Program-made: the position numbers and the translations under genes
The notes under the pieces: generated by a model
Database searches by the model: none
What the model was told of the DNA's origin: nothing
The model's input: only the letters and a program-made list of their open reading frames with translations
DNA from: Sepiola atlantica
Lineage: Eukaryota; Mollusca; Cephalopoda; Sepiida; Sepiolidae
Assembly: GCA_963556195.1 (NCBI GenBank)
Contig: OY744525.1
Span: 29,643,769-29,707,768, forward strand
DNA length: 64,000 nucleotides
Direction: 5' to 3'
Part shown: piece after piece, positions 58,739 to 64,000 of the stretch
Layout of the letters: every line of letters begins with the position of its first letter
Position numbering within the stretch: position 1 is the stretch's first letter

Positions 58739-59289
58739 ACAACAAGGGGCCACACTAGATAATTGAAACACACAATTTCACCCGGAAGACTGATGTGAGA
58801 TAAATTACATTTTCTTACTGTTGATTAATTTGTTAGTCCACGAGGACTACAAGGGTCGTAATTAATGGATGCCAGACGTAATAATGTATAAACCTTTCGC
58901 AAGTAAAATAGTTCAGAATACAGCTATCGTATACTAGCAATGAAGATATACCCTTGCCATTTCCAATGTTTCTTTATAGTTATGTAGGCGCATGAATTTA
59001 CAGTATAGCAACCTTTTCTACGGGAGGACGCTTCAGATATCATTCTTCGATTTCAATTAGTATTTTCTGGACGGTGGCCTCCGGTGCAAACCCTTACTTA
59101 CATTGTCCCCGTCTACTTCTACAGCCAATTCGAACTTCACGACAGAATGTTAAATTCAACTTCGACGGCGATGCGCTTATACGCCATGTGGCAACGTTAT
59201 AGCAAAAAGATGCCAACGAATTTCGAAGAATGCCGTGTACAGTTATGGGACGGGTCTGTAACTAAAGGATAATATTTCCGTATGGAATG

Positions 59290-59557
59290 TTATCTGTAAA
59301 TGCTATCAGGATCGACAGTGCGTATCTGCCCAACGATACATGAAACCCTGTCCGAATAAAGCCTATAAACATCTGGTGCCCCATCAACTTCATAAGAGGG
59401 AGGATCAGTAATATAGCCAACGAGAACATTGTGTGGCTCGATGTACACCGCGCTACGCAAAAAGGTCTTCGTCCCGTTGTTAAAAGTATCCCGTCGACGA
59501 ATGACGATGAGAATGAATCGTCTGTAACATAAACTACATGATACCGGCGATTGACAA
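59290..59557 (-). other. Open 89-codon minus-strand stretch without ATG, coding-like
   Basis: Between stops, the frame runs through YRRFILIVIRRRDTFNNGTK, TFLRSAVYIEPHNVLVGYIT, DPPSYEVDGAPDVYRLYSDR and VSCIVGQIRTVDPDSIYR. Composition is balanced and GC-richer than the flanks, which suggests an exon or a remnant of one. No family is recognised. Splice sites are not convincing. The neighbouring 59084-59272 plus-strand frame overlaps the same GC-richer island and may be its shadow or part of the same relic. Confidence 0.3.
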
Positions 59558-59559
59558 TT

Positions 59560-61130
59560 ACCTACTTATAAAACAACTCATCTATTGCTCCATCGACACA
59601 GATGTTAATGCAGTCTCTGTTCGAAGGTAGACCCTAAAAAAAATACCGTATCTACACAGTGACTGGTATGATCATGGCATCAATGGCGATAAGCATGTCG
59701 ATTTCTAACTTCTCAAACGAGAGCAGAAACGCAGAAACGCGAATTGTTTTTCATGCTTGTCTGCTTGTTATTCCTCTTGTACACGTTAACATTTGATCCT
59801 TCGAGATAATGTATAATATATGCCCGCAGATTGGTTTATTTTATCTCGGAACAGCGAGCTGACCCCTAGCAACCCATCGCCTGTTGCACTTCTTTATCAC
59901 ATTAGTTTATATAGCCGTTCAATGTTTAACATCGGTTAAAGAAAAAATAAATTATAAGAATTAATATCGATTTTAAAAGCCTATTTTCATTGCGTAGAAT
60001 CTACAAATACCTATTTGCAACAATACATGACTGTTCTAGATTATTTATACCATTTAGCAACTGGATATATCTTCAATGATTATGAGATGTTTGGACACAA
60101 TTTTTTCCTTTGTAGCAGACCTCATTTTGACCACGAAAACCGAGTAGCTACTTACGTGTCCCGTGACATTAGTCGCTAAGTTGCAACTATTAATCTACCG
60201 CACACAATACTGTAACTCACGATAGCAACTCATGCAGCCAGTTGATGTAAGGAGCTAAAAAATACTAATTGATGGTTACAATCTAGCCAACGATAAGTGT
60301 TATATTGATAGATTCCAACCCAGAATACATCAATTATTCCCCCTTTGTCAGAAACATCGCTCATAGAATGTGATGGCTAAAGGACAACACAATGGAAGTA
60401 AGAGTTATTAGGATATCCGACGGCTTGAATAATAAACCAGAGAGGTATTTTATGTGAGTTCGTACATCTATTTGATTGAAACTCTCATTGACAAAAACAT
60501 TCTGGAAAATTATTCGGATTTAAACAGGGTTTTGATCAGGGAAAATTGTCATCTACTTTTAATAAACCGATGCCTTTGTCATTTACGCCGATTTGATCGA
60601 CATTGCAAACTGAACCAGTGGTTTAGTACAATGGGTTTTTTAGGGTAAACTATCATACCCTTATATTAAGATTGCAACGAATTTACATTCTCCCTTAAAT
60701 AATTGACTCCATGTTCAAACGAAATACCCTCTGTAGAAACGGCGATCTCAATTGCGGACTTAGTTGGTAATAGAATGGATCACAAGCTCCTAATTAAAAC
60801 ACTATTAAATTGATCCAAACACATATGTCATATGATACACCTGCCTATTAACATACGAAATAGAATAAAGACATTAGAAATATTCCAATGTTTTACATAA
60901 TTGAATGCAGAAATCGATTTGATAAGCAAATGCCGGACGCTCAGTGATATGAAGATGATAAACATTATAATTATTATCATTTTTATTACTAGCTAATTTA
61001 TACTACCTCTGGTCGCATGTTTTGCTTGTATATATAAGTTAAGTTTTGAGTTTTCTAATGAACTGCAGATAGTGACTATTCCCTTGTTAACGTACGTTTT
61101 CCCACCCGAATGTAGATGTAATGCCTGGGA
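59560..61130. other. No supported gene
   Basis: Mixed-composition sequence; the 64-codon frame at 60454-60648 has no motif I recognise. Confidence 0.35.
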
Positions 61131-61138
61131 GGATTGTT

Positions 61139-61565
61139 TTACGGCAACGGAGCAGATAATAATTTGTTAATGACGGGTAGTTGAACGGGTTGGTCACTTC
61201 CAACATTTGAATTATAAATTTCTGTATATAATTTTCGGATGTTTGTCTCTCGCTTATTTCTGGCTTCCGCCTCCGTTATGGCCACTTGAGTGTCTTTATC
61301 GTTTGCGGTACATATGTACATTACTGTTGAAATATTTTTCACTGATGGGATTTATGATGTTTGATTTATTTATGGTTCTGCATGGTTTTTTAGGTTTGCA
61401 GTGTGGGCCGCGAGGTGGTGATGGGCAGCCTAGACCAGGTGCGCAGTCTGGGCGTGAATTGGTACGTCTATTCAGGCGTGTGCTCCTTCTCAAGTCTATA
61501 TTTGCTTCACCAAACAATACCATTAAACAAACGAAATAGTACCTCGTTGATGAAGACACTAGATG
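61139..61565 (-). pseudogene. G7: secreted Pro/Cys-rich repeat protein, start lost and frameshifted
   Basis: The signal-peptide region is still readable (STRYYFVCLMVLFGEANIDL), but the position of the family start codon reads GTG. Next come the Pro/Cys-rich part DCAPGLGCPSPPRGPHCKPK and KPCRTINKSNIINPI, nearly the same layout as in G6. A frameshift near 61340 follows. The next frame holds NISTVMYICTANDKDTQVAI, TEAEARNKRETNIRKLYTEI and SDQPVQLP. The TATA position has decayed to TACAAAAAG. An upstream in-frame Met at 61709 lies in the old leader and is unlikely to be used. The gene is dead. Confidence 0.75.
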
Positions 61566-61899
61566 AATTGTGAAAGTTTTCAGAAAACCTTCTATGCGGT
61601 TTAGTTCGTTCAAACTGGCTTCTTTTTGTAATCGAAAATATCGACAAAATGCTTTAGATTTTACGTGACACATAAATATGTAAGTATTATGAGAAAATAC
61701 ATTAAACACCTAATAAAATATATGTGCAGGACGTAGTAATGCCTAGGACGATTGCCTCATGACAACATATACGACTCCTACACTGACCCTATCTAAAAAA
61801 AAGAGTAGGTAATGCCATAAAGAATTGTATAATGAAAAACGATACAGATACTACACTACAACAGCCCCTTAACACGAGAAGGGATTGCCTGTGAGCATG

Positions 61900-62290
61900 A
61901 TATCATTACGAACAAACTTATACTTCTTGCATTATTTTTCTTTTTTCTGAAAAGCCAATTAGGAAATCATTATTTTAATTAATTATTTATTCTTTTGAAT
62001 AAAATGTTAGCATTTGACTAATGTCATTTGTATCCCTCTGTTCTTTTGCAACATTCATGAAAAAAAAACAACTGGAAATGAACAGTTATACATAATAACA
62101 TTCTTAACAAAGAAAAGCAAATATTGGAATTATTTTTATTTATAAACCGTAGTTAATTAAAAAAATTACAATCATTTCAGTCGTTACGGCCACTCGTTTA
62201 CTTTAAGCTCTTTTTAGTTTTATTATTATAGTATTCTTGTGGAATTAATTTTTCACATTTCCAAAATCATTTCCAGTGGACTTTTTCCAA
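61900..62290 (-). repeat. 3' region of locus G8
   Basis: Collinear with the G1 (11990-12310) and G6 (53300-53640) 3' regions: AAAAGCCAATTAGGAAATCA, AAGAAAAGCAAATATTGGA and ACCGTAGTTAATTAA. Confidence 0.6.
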
Positions 62291-62439
62291 TAGGAATTCT
62301 TCGGGAGATGTTAAGTACGGCAATTCCGATACTTTCTTTTCGTAATATCAGCACTTTCTTTATTGTGTATCCTCATTTTTCTATAATCTTTCCATCGAAG
62401 GTTTATTTATAATTCTCTCAAACTGTGTCGCCGTCCTTG

Positions 62440-63614
62440 ACTGTCAAATGAGCATTTCTCATAATTTGCAATTCAGAATTTGTTTTGCTGATTCATCCTG
62501 TTATCGTGTTGGATTATTGACGAATGATAGTCTTTATAGTTTGTAGTGGCCATGATGACTACTGAGTGTCCAAGTTTCTTTTCGCTCTTTCGATTAACTA
62601 AATTTTATATTTTCATGTCCGGTGGGCCAACGGGTTGATCCCTTCTAAAAAGAGAGTTTTCATTAGTTTTATATGATCTGCGGATTAAAGTTGTAATTCT
62701 CTTGGTTTATTGTCGATTGATAGTCGTTATCGTATTCGGCGTCCACATCGAAATACTAGCAAACGATTATGTTGCATCTAAAGTGAGAATTTTTATCGTT
62801 TTCCGTGTCCATGTTGACTACTGAGTGCCCGAGATTTTTTTAATGTTTTTATTATTTAAATCTAATGTGTTCCTACTGAATTGGCTAACGAGCGTGCCCC
62901 TTTTTAACTGAAGATATGTATCGTTCGAGGTGGATATGTCGTCTAATGACCGTCTGAGATTTCGATTTACGAAATCTATTTTTTCTATGCTGGGTGGACC
63001 AAGGGTTGGTCTGTTGCGAAATGAGAGTCTTTATTGTATATGGTTGTCATGTCGACTACTGCGTGTCCGAGATCCTTTTTGATGCTTACTTTCTTTATGC
63101 TGAGGAGACAAACAAATGTGTCCTTTACCATTACTGTTTTTGGTGGACATGTCGTAATTATTCATATTCTTAACGGTGTTTCTCAGATTCCTTAATTTGA
63201 ATTCATTCGTAGCTAGTCATCAAACGGGTTGGTCAGTTCTAACATCAGAATTAACCATTTCCGCATATGATTTTCGGATGTTTGTCACTCGCGCATTTCC
63301 TGCTTTCCCCTCCGTTATGGACACTTGAGTGTCTTTACCGTTTTCGGTCCTTATATCCATTACTATGCGGTTGGGATCCATTTCGATGATTGCATTTTTA
63401 ATGTTCAATTTACTAATGGTTGTACAGGAAGGAGACGGTATGCAGGGTGATCTGGCGATTCGGGTGGGCAGCTAGGACCGGGTGCGCAGCGTGGACGTGC
63501 TTTGGCACGTTCGCTCAGGCGTGTTTACTATTTTTAAGTGGTTGTCTGCTTCGCAAAATAATGTGGTTAAAAGAAATAGAAGAAACGGTAGAAAAACATT
63601 AATATTTTAGTCAT
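62440..63614 (-). pseudogene. G8: longest family relic, at least four repeats
   Basis: From 63614 MTKILMFFYRFFYFF starts a signal peptide that is broken by a stop. RPRCAPGPSCPPESP (about 63510-63465) is the Pro/Cys-rich part. NGKDTQVSITEGKAGNARVT and NIRKSYAEMVNSDVRTDQPV follow in an open frame (63408-63220). Then another open frame runs from about 63195 to 62990 with NNYDMSTKNSNGKDTFV and DLGHAVVDMTTIYNKDSHFA and the DQPL linker. Further repeats are at about 62965 (RSLDDISTSNDTY), 62835 (NLGHSVVNMDTENDKNSHF), 62755 (DVDAEYDNDYQSTI) and 62575 (LGHSVVIMATTNYKDYHSS). The order shows the ancestral protein was much longer than G5, a chain of VVDMAT repeats joined by D-Q-P-V linkers. Stops and frameshifts make it non-functional. 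Confidence 0.75.
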
Positions 63615-63695
63615 CATTATCATACTTGCTTTTACGTAGAATGAGTCTTCGAAAACCTTCTGTGCGGTTTAGTATTTGCCCCTTAAAACTGACTT

Positions 63696-63703
63696 GTTTT
63701 ATA
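63696..63703 (-). promoter_or_regulatory. TATA box of locus G8
   Basis: TATAAAAC on the minus strand in TTTGATTATAAAACAAGT, about 80 bp upstream of the start and preceded by the conserved GGTACTAGGGTATG context. Confidence 0.6.
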
Positions 63704-63811
63704 ATCAAACATACCCTAGTACCAAGGGAAATGCTTTAATTTATGCGACGCACGAATATGTGAGTAGTATCAGAAAATACATAAAACATATAACATAATT
63801 AAATTTGTAGA

Positions 63812-64000
63812 ATTTGGTATATTCGGACTGCTTTTCTCATCTTGGGTGTTTGTATCACAACGTTTCGACCGATGTAACCTCCGACCTTCTTTACGTGTAC
63901 CTTGTCGAACTCGGGAATCTTTCTGTCGAACTCGGGAATCTGGACGGAATTTCGAACGGAACACATTATTAAATCCACGGGGGTAGCATTGCATCTCCCG
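63812..64000. mobile_element. Foldback element, copy 3, cut by window edge
   Basis: One arm, matching the left arms at 13935-14090 and 4535-4655: CATCTTGGGTGTTTGTATCA, CAACGTTTCGACCGATGTAA, CTCGGGAATCTGGACGGAAT and TTTAATCC-like ATTAAATCCACGGGGGTAGC. A TCGAACTCGGGAATCT unit is present twice in this copy. It lies upstream of G8 in the same position as copy 2 upstream of G1. The other arm should lie beyond 64000. Confidence 0.7.

Noticed and set aside
61296..61709. Using the upstream Met at 61709 as the start of G7
   Set aside because: The first 50 residues lie in the region that is the untranslated leader in G5, G6 and G8; the signal-peptide homology begins near 61560.

Overview
The window looks like a piece of an AT-rich animal genome. 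(TA)n, (AAT)n, (CA)n and (GA)n tracts are everywhere. Non-LTR, Penelope-like, mariner and Tc1-like remnants, several SINE families and hairpin elements lie between them. There are no operons or closely packed ORFs. The overall style (long TA tracts, Penelope and LINE remnants, tRNA-headed SINEs) fits a mollusc, most likely a cephalopod, but that is an inference, not something the sequence proves.

The organising feature is a dispersed, mostly dead family of secreted repeat proteins. I recognise eight loci plus two fragments that share one architecture: an upstream block of about 1 to 1.5 kb, often with an (AAT)n tract, a TATA box in the context GATTATAAAA, a leader of about 120-160 bp, a signal-peptide start (Met-Thr-x-x-Ile-type), sometimes a Pro/Cys-rich stretch, then repeats of about 35-45 residues around a VVDMAT-like core and a D-x-P-V-G-P linker, and a 3' region ending at a conserved AATAAAG. 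The loci are G1 (start 13652, minus), G2 (16168, minus), G3 (19610, minus), G4 (about 31862, plus), G5 (40650, plus), G6 (54590, minus), G7 (about 61560, minus) and G8 (63614, minus). An upstream-only remnant, G0, lies at 1215-3220 and a leader fragment at about 39880-40110. Only G5 (40650-41153, 167 aa) is open and complete from TATA box to poly(A) signal. The rest carry frameshifts, in-frame stops or lost start codons. I do not recognise the family from any named protein.

Layout. 0-11.6 kb: LINE 3' end, mariner, G0 upstream remnant, a foldback element, a Tc1 transposase N-terminus, microsatellites, a hairpin element and tandem duplications. 11.9-22 kb: G1, G2 and G3, all minus, with mariner remnants, a second foldback element and a 1.3 kb (AAT)n array. 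22-30 kb: microsatellites, a foldback hairpin at 24.4 kb, a 44-bp minisatellite and a SINE with a U2-snRNA-like family body. 30-42.2 kb: G4 and G5, both plus, with three head-to-tail U2-headed SINE units between them and a segmental duplication at 35.3/36.5 kb that preserves an empty site for a hairpin element. 42.8-52.9 kb: two LINE reverse transcriptase remnants, hairpin elements, another U2-type SINE, a degenerate satellite, a transposon-associated protein remnant, a tRNA-headed SINE with target duplication, a Penelope-like GIY-YIG remnant and a third hairpin-element copy. 53.2-64 kb: G6, G7 and G8 (minus), a pair of 238-bp direct repeats and a foldback arm cut by the window edge.

Functionally there is probably one live gene here (G5). 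Its inferred product is a small secreted protein made of three repeats with dibasic sites, which could be a structural secretion or a peptide precursor. The sequence alone does not decide between these.
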